7,561 bases of DNA from Clostridiales bacterium (GCA_019419955.1 JAHZIB010000033.1:1-7561); one strand, 5' to 3'. Counted from the stretch's first letter, positions 1-5,775 are shown. Notes: generated by a model not told the origin, from the sequence alone. Program-made: numbers and translations.

Positions 1-18
1 ATCTCTTTGTTCATGCTA

Positions 19-47
19 ATTGTATACTATTAATATTATTTTGACAA
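19..47 (-). promoter_or_regulatory. sigma-A promoter reading off the left edge
   Basis: On the minus strand there is a -35 TTGTCA (42-47), an exact 17-bp spacer and a -10 TACAAT (19-24). It lies just past the lysozyme terminator, so it most likely starts a transcript for a gene to the left of the window. Its -35 context (GTACTTGTCAAAA) nearly matches that of the promoter at 7455-7483, which also has TTGTCA, 17 bp and TACAAT. Confidence 0.7.
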
Positions 48-164
48 GTACTTTTCTGGATTTTTTTCACTATCCCTCTCAAATACAACCAAGCAACATT
101 CATTCATATAAATATCAATCTTATTTAATATTTATAATTTATTGTACCATTATGTTAATACTCC

Positions 165-207
165 AAAAAATAGCTCAAAATGACAAATATAAATCATTTT
201 AAGCCAT
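165..207 (-). terminator. rho-independent terminator of the holin-lysozyme unit
   Basis: On the minus strand a 14-bp stem (194-207 with 170-183, two G.U pairs) closes a 10-nt loop and is followed at once by a run of T (165-169). It begins 22 nt after the lysozyme stop codon. The G.U pairs become A.C mismatches on the plus strand, so the structure is best formed by minus-strand RNA. A T-rich stretch also follows on the plus side, so some bidirectional action is possible. Confidence 0.85.
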
Positions 208-229
208 TTTTATTTATTGGAATAATATA

Positions 230-1198
230 TTATTGTTCATTAAGCCATTTTTGAAACTCTTTGACAACGTCTGATGGATTAGATACATAACCATCTTGCA
301 CTGTACCAAAGTATTTTTGTATCTTTTTGATTGTCTCTGGACCTATGTGTCCGTCTATATTAGCCCCTACTTTTTTCTGAATAGATCTGATTAATTCTGA
401 ACCATAATCACTTGGATTTTCCAACCACTCAAAAGCTAAAAGTCCAGGATTTTGTGATTTATAGGATATATATTGGTCTGTGACGATTCCATCTACAGTA
501 GTCTTAAATACCTCCTGAGCTTTCCTAGTTGTATCTTCTCCCCATTTGCCATCAATATCTATATGGTGTTTATTCTTATCTTCTGGTTTTTCTGTTGGTT
601 TTGTTTCTTCTAATTTTCCATAGTAATAATTCATGTCCACATTACCACTAATTCCATCTACTTTTCCATCTGATGCATATTGCCATATATCATATTTGCC
701 TGTATATTCACATTCTTTATAGTACTGTGCTACCCAAACAGAAATATCTTCATCAAAGTTATTTGGATTTAATTCATTTTTTAGCCAATTTATATTCGCA
801 TATACTCCTGCTTGATAGCCTTTACTCTTCACATATTTTGCAAATTCGTTGCATTGATTTGTTAGAGCTTCTTTAGTTTCTTCTTGAATATCTTTATCTT
901 CCATGTCTAAATAAATTGGTAAATCTAGCTTTTTACTATCTAGTTTTTCTAATGCCCATTTTACACCTTTTTTCATTGTGTCTACAGTATTGCAATAATT
1001 ATATATATAAGCTCCCACTTTTATTCCTTGCGATTTTGCATTTTTATAGTTAGTTTCAAATTTACTATCTTTATAATTAGTATCATAATCATAAATATTC
1101 CCTAGTTTTAATATGGCCAATTCTATCCCATCATTTTTTACTTCATTCCAATTTATTTCTCCTTGAAATTCACTTACATCTATTCCTTTTATAGCCAT
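230..1198 (-). CDS. GH25 lysozyme (phage-type endolysin) with C-terminal peptidoglycan-binding-like repeats
   Basis: This 322-aa muramidase should cut the MurNAc-GlcNAc beta-1,4 bond of peptidoglycan. The N-terminal GH25 barrel spans about residues 3-195. It shows the family start GIDVSEFQG with Asp7, the catalytic YLDME segment (Asp98 and Glu100), and the closing IWQY plus a VDMN segment with Asp188. A Lys/Glu/Pro linker (about 197-211) leads to two related wall-binding-like repeats, at about 213-240 (DGKWGEDTTRKAQ) and 279-306 (DGHIGPETIKKIQ). There is no signal peptide, which fits export through the neighbouring holin. The ATG directly follows the holin stop codon with no gap. The ribosome site AAGGAGG (1207-1213) lies inside the last holin codons, so the two genes are probably translationally coupled. 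Length and architecture match phage endolysins; a domesticated autolysin role cannot be excluded. Confidence 0.92.
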   Translation of the reverse strand: MAIKGIDVSEFQGEINWNEVKNDGIELAILKLGNIYDYDTNYKDSKFETNYKNAKSQGIKVGAYIYNYCNTVDTMKKGVKWALEKLDSKKLDLPIYLDMEDKDIQEETKEALTNQCNEFAKYVKSKGYQAGVYANINWLKNELNPNNFDEDISVWVAQYYKECEYTGKYDIWQYASDGKVDGISGNVDMNYYYGKLEETKPTEKPEDKNKHHIDIDGKWGEDTTRKAQEVFKTTVDGIVTDQYISYKSQNPGLLAFEWLENPSDYGSELIRSIQKKVGANIDGHIGPETIKKIQKYFGTVQDGYVSNPSDVVKEFQKWLNEQ

Positions 1199-1402
1199 TT
1201 ATTTTTCCTCCTTCCTCTTATAATTAATATTAGATATTCCTAAAACAGTTCCCATAAATGTTGTTACTGCTGCCATTATTGTTAATACTATATCTACAAC
1301 ACCTACATTCAAAGTATTTAATATTACACCCGTTAATGTTGTTAATGCTGGTAAAAGTACTAATGTTATCCATTTTAAAACATTATAAACTTTATCACTC
1401 AT
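1199..1402 (-). CDS. phage holin, small two-TM (Phage_holin_5 / Dp-1-like) family
   Basis: This 67-aa membrane protein is predicted to form the lesion in the cytoplasmic membrane that lets the adjacent lysozyme reach the wall. The pattern is family-typical: an amphipathic start (VYNVLKWI), a first hydrophobic helix at about 10-30, a short turn, a second helix at about 36-58, then GISNINY and a basic tail (KRKEEK). The closing LGIS-x-INY segment is characteristic of Dp-1-like holins as I remember the family. The start is set by GGAGGAGG 8 nt upstream of the ATG. It forms a two-gene lysis cassette with the GH25 enzyme downstream. No promoter of recognisable strength lies immediately upstream, so expression may depend on read-through or on a promoter I cannot recognise. 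Confidence 0.85.
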   Translation of the reverse strand: MSDKVYNVLKWITLVLLPALTTLTGVILNTLNVGVVDIVLTIMAAVTTFMGTVLGISNINYKRKEEK

Positions 1403-1433
1403 AATATTTTCCTCCTCCTTTTATATTATATGC

Positions 1434-1538
1434 TTATCTAAATACTTTTGTTGGAAATTCTAACAATTCGTTCATAAACTCTCTATAAGATACACTGCTA
1501 TATATAAATTTTGTTATTTGATAATATTTCTCACGCAA
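1434..1538 (-). pseudogene. possible 3' remnant of a lost gene upstream of the holin
   Basis: A 34-codon open stretch (from TTG) ends 31 nt before the holin ATG, just ahead of its ribosome site, which is where the preceding phage gene would normally end. The C-terminal part reads like real protein (SYREFMNELLEFPTKVFR). It has no ribosome binding site and no ATG, and an in-frame stop lies immediately upstream. A shift at the T-run near 1537-1541 would join it to an upstream segment starting with ATG and reading MYYLVFHFTVQKVV. I do not recognise the product; it may be a chance reading frame. Confidence 0.25.
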
Positions 1539-1610
1539 AAAGCACTACTTTTTGGACTGTAAAATGAAATACCAAATAATACATTGCTATAATGTCAATG
1601 TTTACTATAC

Positions 1611-1649
1611 AAAAAAAAGATGCAGTTAATAAATTAAATCATCTTTTTT
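1611..1649 (-). terminator. rho-independent terminator after tRNA-Met
   Basis: A 10-bp stem (AAAAAAGATG, 1613-1622, with CATCTTTTTT, 1640-1649) has a 17-nt loop and, on the minus strand, a run of eight T (1611-1618). It lies about 90 nt beyond the tRNA 3' end and should end the monocistronic tRNA transcript. The stem is A/T-rich and nearly symmetric, so it may also act on plus-strand transcripts. Confidence 0.6.
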
Positions 1650-1681
1650 AAAACTAATGTATTAAATATGTGTTAAATGAT

Positions 1682-1719
1682 AAAGTAGCATATCCCAAAA
1701 ACTTGAAATATACTACTTT
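1682..1719 (-). other. tRNA-Met 3' trailer hairpin
   Basis: A 12-bp stem (1682-1693 with 1708-1719) and 14-nt loop start 17 nt after the CCA end. One pair is U.G on the minus-strand RNA but A.C on the plus strand, which supports formation in the tRNA precursor. No long T-run follows, so it looks like a processing or stability hairpin, or a weak first terminator, rather than the main terminator. Confidence 0.5.
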
Positions 1720-1736
1720 TAGCTATTTAATATACT

Positions 1737-1813
1737 TGGTAGCGAGAAGTGGGCTCGAACCACCGACCTACTGGGTATGAACCAGTTGCTCTAGCCAACT
1801 GAGCTATCTCGCC
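1737..1813 (-). tRNA. tRNA-Met (elongator, anticodon CAT)
   Basis: The 77-nt gene has an encoded CCA. The acceptor stem GGCGAGA pairs with TCTCGCT (the first pair is G.U), followed by discriminator A. The D-arm is AGCTC...GAGC. The anticodon stem ACTGG/CCAGT holds loop TTCATAC with anticodon CAT, and the T-loop is TTCGAGC. The G.U first pair and TTCATAC loop match Bacillus-type elongator tRNA-Met as I remember it. The initiator has a mismatched first pair and a CTCATAA loop, and the CAT-anticodon isoleucine tRNA has a different body. It stands alone with its own promoter (1852-1880) and terminator (1611-1649). Its 3' end faces the lysis cassette. Confidence 0.95.
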
Positions 1814-1851
1814 ATATTCCATTCTTAATACTATTTTTAAGTACGAATAAA

Positions 1852-1880
1852 ATTATAAATGTTTTTGTAACATTTGTCAA
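1852..1880 (-). promoter_or_regulatory. perfect consensus sigma-A promoter of tRNA-Met
   Basis: The minus strand has TTGACA (1875-1880), exactly 17 bp, then TATAAT (1852-1857): six of six at both boxes with optimal spacing. The start would fall near 1845, giving a leader of about 30 nt before the tRNA. The 17-bp spacer is itself a 6-5-6 inverted repeat (AATGTT...AACATT). Confidence 0.92.
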
Positions 1881-1935
1881 GGTCTTTTAAGTACTTTTTT
1901 TCTAACAATTATATTGTTTTTTTATAATAAAACCC

Positions 1936-2005
1936 GCACAATTTAATGAAAATATTTATTTGTTATATTTACAATCTATAATACTTCTTTTCATTAAAAT
2001 TGTGC
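1936..2005 (-). terminator. 70-bp inverted repeat, probable terminator of the dnaG-rpoD-orf transcript
   Basis: The arms GCACAATTTAATGAAAA (1936-1952) and its complement (1988-2005) match over 17 bp with a single extra A, around a 35-nt A/T-rich loop. On the minus strand the structure comes 71 nt after the stop of the 101-aa protein and is followed by GGGTTTTATTAT, so a terminator is the simplest reading. The long arms, large loop and lack of an uninterrupted T-run are unusual for one. A small palindromic mobile element is the main alternative. Confidence 0.5.
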
Positions 2006-2025
2006 TTGTAAAGTTTTAATAACAT

Positions 2026-2053
2026 TTGACTGAGGTTTTTATTAATTTAGAAT
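2026..2053 (+). promoter_or_regulatory. possible plus-strand (antisense) promoter
   Basis: TTGACT (2026-2031), a 16-bp spacer and TAGAAT (2048-2053) match consensus at five of six positions in each box. Transcription would start near 2060 and run antisense through the 101-aa gene. No plausible plus-strand gene follows. In DNA this A/T-rich such matches can arise by chance. Confidence 0.3.
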
Positions 2054-2076
2054 TTGTAACCATTTTAGTTAATACA

Positions 2077-2382
2077 TTATTCGCCTAATTCTCTATCCTC
2101 ATTTTCTTTTATAGATTCCCTTTTACTTGTTTTCTTAGCAGTCTCATTATCTCTCTTTAAATCTTTTGGCTCTACCTTAGTAGCTTTTAGCATTTCTTTT
2201 CTTTGTGCCTTACCACTATTACCATATTTGTTTACTGCTTCATCTACTTTTTTCTGTGAACGTGCAAGTTCTGCTATTATTGGGTCTGAAGAATCTATAT
2301 TCAATTCTGCACTTTCTTCATCTGGGAAGTCAGGACCTAATGTTTCATTCCAAAACTTTTTTATTTTTTCCATCACTTTCAT
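2077..2382 (-). CDS. hypothetical charged protein, third gene after rpoD
   Basis: I do not recognise this 101-aa protein. It is hydrophilic, with no signal peptide, membrane segment or cysteine. The N-terminus (MKVMEKIKKFWNETLGPDFPDEE) is amphipathic then acidic, the middle (about 31-55) is predicted helical, and the last 40 residues are mixed-charge (KKTSKRESIKENEDRELGE) and probably disordered. The start is supported by AGAGG (2391-2395) 8 nt upstream of the ATG; MEK three codons later is an alternative. It follows rpoD by 82 nt with no clear terminator between, so it may be the last gene of the dnaG-rpoD transcript. A weak internal promoter (TTGATT-17-TAATAT, 2433-2461) is also possible. 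The coherent frame and ribosome site argue that it is real. Confidence 0.65.
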   Translation of the reverse strand: MKVMEKIKKFWNETLGPDFPDEESAELNIDSSDPIIAELARSQKKVDEAVNKYGNSGKAQRKEMLKATKVEPKDLKRDNETAKKTSKRESIKENEDRELGE

Positions 2383-2398
2383 TTAATTTACCTCTTTT

Positions 2399-2464
2399 AA
2401 CTTGATTTCTCATTTTTTTACAATACACATTTATATTAACATAATTTTACAAAAAAATCAAGTT
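2399..2464. repeat. inverted repeat between rpoD and the 101-aa gene
   Basis: Perfect 10-bp arms AACTTGATTT (2399-2408) and AAATCAAGTT (2455-2464) enclose 46 nt. Inside them, T and A runs could extend the stem with an asymmetric bulge. The right arm starts directly after the rpoD stop codon, and the left arm ends four bases before the AGAGG ribosome site of the next gene. With no T-run on the minus strand it is not a classical terminator. It could modulate mRNA stability or translation of the downstream gene. Confidence 0.5.
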
Positions 2465-3739
2465 CTAGCTCATATAATCTCTTAGTTTTTTGCTTCTGCT
2501 TGGGTGCCTTAGTTTTCTTAGAGCCTTTGCTTCAATTTGTCTTATTCTTTCCCTTGTTACATCAAATTGTTTTCCTACTTCCTCTAATGTTCTTGCTTTT
2601 CCATCTTCCAAACCAAATCTAAGTTTAAGTACCATTGCTTCTCTAGGTGTTAATGTATCCATAACTTCTTCTAATTGTTCTCTTAAAAGTGTATGTGCTG
2701 CTGAGTCTTGTGGCGCTGGACTATCTTCATCTTGTATAAAATCTCCAAGATGGCTGTCATCTTCTTCCCCTATTGGCGTTTCCAAAGATACTGGGTCTTG
2801 TGCTATTTTTTGAATTTCCATTACTCTCTCTACACTAATTTCCATCTCTTTTGCAATTTCTTCTGGAGTAGGTTCTCGCCCATTTTGTTGTAATAATTGC
2901 CTTGATGTACGTATTAATTTATTTATTGTTTCAACCATGTGAACTGGTATTCTAATAGTTCTTGCTTGATCTGCTATTGCTCGTGTAATAGCTTGTCTTA
3001 TCCACCATGTAGCATAAGTACTAAATTTAAATCCCTTATTATAATCAAATTTTTCTACTGCCTTAATAAGCCCCATGTTTCCTTCTTGTATTAAATCTAA
3101 AAATAGCATACCTCTGCCTACGTATTTTTTTGCAATACTAACAACTAACCTTAAATTTGACTCGGCTAGTTTCTGTTTTGCCTCCTCATCTCCCTCCACT
3201 ATTTTTTGTGCCAATTCTGCTTCTTCTTCAAAAGTCAATAGTGGAATCTTACCAATTTCTCTCAAATACATTCTAACTGGGTCATCTACACTAACTCCAT
3301 CTAAGTTAGTTACATCCATATCCTCTAGTTTTATTTCTTCTACATTTTCTAGGTCCTCTACATCAGGCTCTTCTAGGTCATCATTTAAATCCACTCCTAA
3401 GTCTTCAAATGCATCAAAAACCTTATCTATTTCGTCTGGTGTAGTATCATCTAACTCTGTTGCAAGTTCTCCATATGTCATCTTTCCATTTTCTTTTGCC
3501 ATATTTATAATTTTTTGTACCTTTTCATCTGTAATTTGACTTATTTCATTTTCTTTTCCATTCTCTACTTTTTCTTCTTCCTTTATTTCCTTTTTTCTAT
3601 TGTCTATATTGTTTTTTGTTTCTTCCTTGCTTTCATTATCTGTTTTTTTATTCGCATTTACTTTTGATTTCGTTTTTATTTCAGTTTCTGCTTCTAATTT
3701 TATTTCTTCATTATTTTCTACTTTATCTTTCATCTTCAT
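2465..3739 (-). CDS. rpoD: RNA polymerase housekeeping sigma factor (sigma-A/RpoD)
   Basis: This is the 424-aa primary sigma-70 factor, which directs RNA polymerase to -10/-35 promoters such as those seen in this window. Domain order: a Lys/Glu-rich low-complexity N-terminus (1-65); region 1.1 at about 66-120 (KMTYGELATEL); an acidic linker; region 1.2 (DPVRMYLREIG, 153-163); regions 2.1-2.4 at about 191-268, including FSTYATWWIRQAITRAI for -10 recognition; region 3 to about 345; and region 4 at about 355-415 with the -35 helix-turn-helix TLEEVGKQFDVTRERIRQIE. It is about 50 residues longer than B. subtilis SigA (371 aa), owing mainly to the charged N-terminus. The ATG lies 7 nt after GGGGG; a second ATG two codons later is possible. 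Only 11 nt separate it from dnaG, and the dnaG stop codon overlaps its ribosome site, so the pair is one operon. Confidence 0.98.
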   Translation of the reverse strand: MKMKDKVENNEEIKLEAETEIKTKSKVNANKKTDNESKEETKNNIDNRKKEIKEEEKVENGKENEISQITDEKVQKIINMAKENGKMTYGELATELDDTTPDEIDKVFDAFEDLGVDLNDDLEEPDVEDLENVEEIKLEDMDVTNLDGVSVDDPVRMYLREIGKIPLLTFEEEAELAQKIVEGDEEAKQKLAESNLRLVVSIAKKYVGRGMLFLDLIQEGNMGLIKAVEKFDYNKGFKFSTYATWWIRQAITRAIADQARTIRIPVHMVETINKLIRTSRQLLQQNGREPTPEEIAKEMEISVERVMEIQKIAQDPVSLETPIGEEDDSHLGDFIQDEDSPAPQDSAAHTLLREQLEEVMDTLTPREAMVLKLRFGLEDGKARTLEEVGKQFDVTRERIRQIEAKALRKLRHPSRSKKLRDYMS

Positions 3740-3750
3740 TATTATACCCC

Positions 3751-5535
3751 CTACTTAACTTTAGCTAGCTTTAGAATCACATTATTTAATTCACATTCTA
3801 ACTTTTCCGCTTCATCTCTTGATAGGTCATTATCTTTTAACCTACCCACTAATTCATTTCTCTTATTTAACAGTTTCTCTTTATTATATATCGTAAGTAA
3901 GTCTTCTATACATTTATTTATATCTGAAATGCCAAAATCTTCTGCCATTATTCCAGACAAATAGTTTACAATTTCATCTTCAACAAAAATGTCTAAAATA
4001 TTTATGTTTATATTTTTTTCGTATTGAGAATATATCTTTTCAATAATTTTTTTGTTAACACTGTCTTTTATGTCATCAACAATTATCTTGTCTTTTATTT
4101 TTTCAAAAGTTTCTTCTGGATAATTAACTAATATATATATAACCATTTTTTCTCTTTTTATTATACTCTCATCAACATTTTTATCTGTAACTTTTTTTAC
4201 AAAGCTTTTAATAGGAGCTCTTTCTAATATTTTTATATCACTAGAATTTTTATATTTTAATTTATTCACTTCTCCATAAATAGCTTCTTTTGAAATATTA
4301 TATTCTGCTGAAATTTTGTCTATATATATTTCCTTTTCAATATCATTATCCACTTTTGATAGAATTTCTGCAGTTCCATTTAAGAATTTTATTTTATCAT
4401 TAATATTTTCTATATTCAAGTTTTGTTTTAATACTTTAACTTTAAATTCTACTAGAGATATTGCAGATTCTACACATTTATTAAACCTTTCAGGACCATA
4501 CTTTATTACAAACTCATCTGGATCTTTTGCTCCATACATTTGAAGCACGCGCACATCACACCCCATATTTTGTAATATCTCAAGTCCTCTCAAAGTAGCT
4601 GCTTGTCCAGCTCCATCAGCATCATACCCAATTATTACTTGCTCACTACATTTTCTAAGGAGCCTTCCTTGTTGCTGAGTCATGGCAGTTCCAAGTGAAG
4701 CTACTACATTTGTAATTCCTCTTTGGTACAAAGATATTGCGTCCATATAACCTTCAACTATAATTAATTTTTTTGTATCACTTTTTTTAGCTATATTTAG
4801 TCCAAATAAGTTTCTTCCCTTGCTATATACAATATTCTCTGGTGAATTTATGTACTTAGGTTTACTGTCATCTAACACTCTACCTCCGAATGCTATAAAA
4901 CGGCCAGTAATATCCTGTATTGGTATCATCAATCTATTCCTAAATCTGTCTACAAATACTCCCTTTTCTGACCTAGTTACCAAACTAGAAGCAATGATTT
5001 CTTCATCTGTGAAGCCTCTTCTTCTAAGTATTTTAAATAGTTCATCAAAATCTCCAGAATATCCTATCAAGAAAGATTTAAGTGTTCTATTATCTAGTTT
5101 CCTTTTTTTTACATATTCTTGAGCTATTTTTGATGAAGACTTGTATAAATTTTCATGATAAAATTTAGCTGCAATTTCATTTATTTCATATACTTTAGAC
5201 TTTAGTTGCATTTTTTTGCTATCTTGATAACTACTATCCAAACTAGGAAGTGTAATATTGGCTCTATTAGCTAATAATTCTAATGTCTCTATAAAATTAA
5301 TATTTTCTATTTTGCTAATAAAATGTATTACATTGCCACCAACACCACATCCAAAGCAGTGAAAAATTTGTCTATCCGGCGAGACAGAAAAAGAAGGTGA
5401 TTTTTCTTTATGAAATGGGCATAGTCCAAAAAAACTTCTCCCTTTCCTTTTTAGTATTACATATTGAGATACCACATCCACTATGTCATTACTACTTCTT
5501 ATTTCTTCTATTAATTCATCACTATATCTTATCAA
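3751..5535 (-). CDS. dnaG: DNA primase
   Basis: This 594-aa primase makes RNA primers for Okazaki fragments and works with the DnaB-type helicase at the fork. The N-terminal CHC2 zinc ribbon shows Cys39, His42, Cys60 and Cys63 (CPFH...CFGCG). The primase core follows with RFRNRLMIPI (197-206) and GRVLDDSKPKYINSPE. The TOPRIM fold carries the catalytic Glu261 in VEGYMD, DADGAG (305-310) and KDPDE (337-341). The rest, about 370-594, is the helical C-terminal region including the helicase-interaction part. Length is close to B. subtilis DnaG (603). The start is a TTG (5533-5535): AAAGG lies 10 nt upstream, the N-terminus aligns with known primases, and no ATG, GTG or other TTG start would keep the zinc ribbon. 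A rare start and modest ribosome site suggest low translation, as is usual for primase. No strong promoter lies directly upstream. Confidence 0.98.
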   Translation of the reverse strand: MIRYSDELIEEIRSSNDIVDVVSQYVILKRKGRSFFGLCPFHKEKSPSFSVSPDRQIFHCFGCGVGGNVIHFISKIENINFIETLELLANRANITLPSLDSSYQDSKKMQLKSKVYEINEIAAKFYHENLYKSSSKIAQEYVKKRKLDNRTLKSFLIGYSGDFDELFKILRRRGFTDEEIIASSLVTRSEKGVFVDRFRNRLMIPIQDITGRFIAFGGRVLDDSKPKYINSPENIVYSKGRNLFGLNIAKKSDTKKLIIVEGYMDAISLYQRGITNVVASLGTAMTQQQGRLLRKCSEQVIIGYDADGAGQAATLRGLEILQNMGCDVRVLQMYGAKDPDEFVIKYGPERFNKCVESAISLVEFKVKVLKQNLNIENINDKIKFLNGTAEILSKVDNDIEKEIYIDKISAEYNISKEAIYGEVNKLKYKNSSDIKILERAPIKSFVKKVTDKNVDESIIKREKMVIYILVNYPEETFEKIKDKIIVDDIKDSVNKKIIEKIYSQYEKNININILDIFVEDEIVNYLSGIMAEDFGISDINKCIEDLLTIYNKEKLLNKRNELVGRLKDNDLSRDEAEKLECELNNVILKLAKVK

Positions 5536-5598
5536 TTTTTTCTAACCTTTCTACCATATACTTATTTTATTCGACATAAAGTCTTTAATTCCTTCTCC

Positions 5599-5775
5599 CC
5601 AATTTACATTTTTTGCCTATAAGAAAATTGGACGTTAGCGGAAGCAGAGCTTCCGACGTCCACATGTGCATTTCGCTTCGTGAATATGTACAGCCCAAGG
5701 TAAATTAACCTTGTTGTATACGGAAAAATCGTTATAAGTACTAAAATACAAGGCAAAAAATTGATTTTTCCTATA
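5599..5775. ncRNA. candidate structured RNA element with loop-loop pseudoknot
   Basis: Five hairpins sit in the carD-dnaG gap. H1: CCAATTT/AAATTGG (5599-5605 with 5625-5631). H2: GGACGT, a TAG bulge, CGGAAGC, loop AGA, GCTTCCG, ACGTCC (5630-5661). H3: GTGCAT-TTC/GAA-T-ATGTAC (5666-5691). H4: CAAGGT/ACCTTG (5696-5713). H5: TATA, one bulged C, GGAAAAATC paired with GATTTTTCC and TATA (5717-5775). The loop of H1 holds ATTTTTTGCCT (5608-5618) and the loop of H5 holds its exact complement AGGCAAAAAAT (5751-5761), allowing 11 bp of kissing-loop pairing. H3 has a G.U pair on the plus strand but A.C on the minus, and H5 gains a G.U on plus, so plus may be the RNA strand. On minus it would be dnaG leader. 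Local G+C in H2-H3 is far above the flanks. A known Clostridia RNA class (raiA-type is one candidate) or a palindromic mobile element are both possible. Confidence 0.6.

Larger units (their letters stand above)
1403..1736. other. 334-bp gap between tRNA-Met and the lysis cassette
   Basis: The stretch holds the tRNA 3' trailer hairpin, a terminator, and a 34-codon open stretch just before the holin. It also has a small perfect hairpin (CAAAAAG with CTTTTTG, loop of 5, about 1535-1553) and the inverted repeat ACATTG/CAATGT around 1581-1601. The latter contains a TATAAT on the plus strand without a good -35. I see no complete gene and no recognisable integrase or phage repressor. The composition is as A+T-rich as the flanks. 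Confidence 0.5.

Noticed and set aside
20..202. A 60-codon plus-strand open frame at the left edge
   Set aside because: It overlaps a minus-strand promoter and the lysozyme terminator and has no ribosome site or recognisable family.
1565..1593. A possible plus-strand promoter (ATGAAA, 18 bp, TATAAT) near 1564-1593
   Set aside because: The -35 matches only four of six, no gene follows, and the RNA would hit the hairpin at 1613-1649 almost at once.
3075..3539. A 154-codon Ser-rich plus-strand open frame inside rpoD
   Set aside because: It is the antisense reading of Glu/Asp/Lys-rich rpoD codons, which gives artificial Ser/Phe-rich protein.
3740..3750. TATAAT between the rpoD ribosome site and its ATG as a possible promoter
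   Set aside because: No -35-like hexamer lies 16-18 bp upstream, and a start there would leave almost no leader; likely chance.
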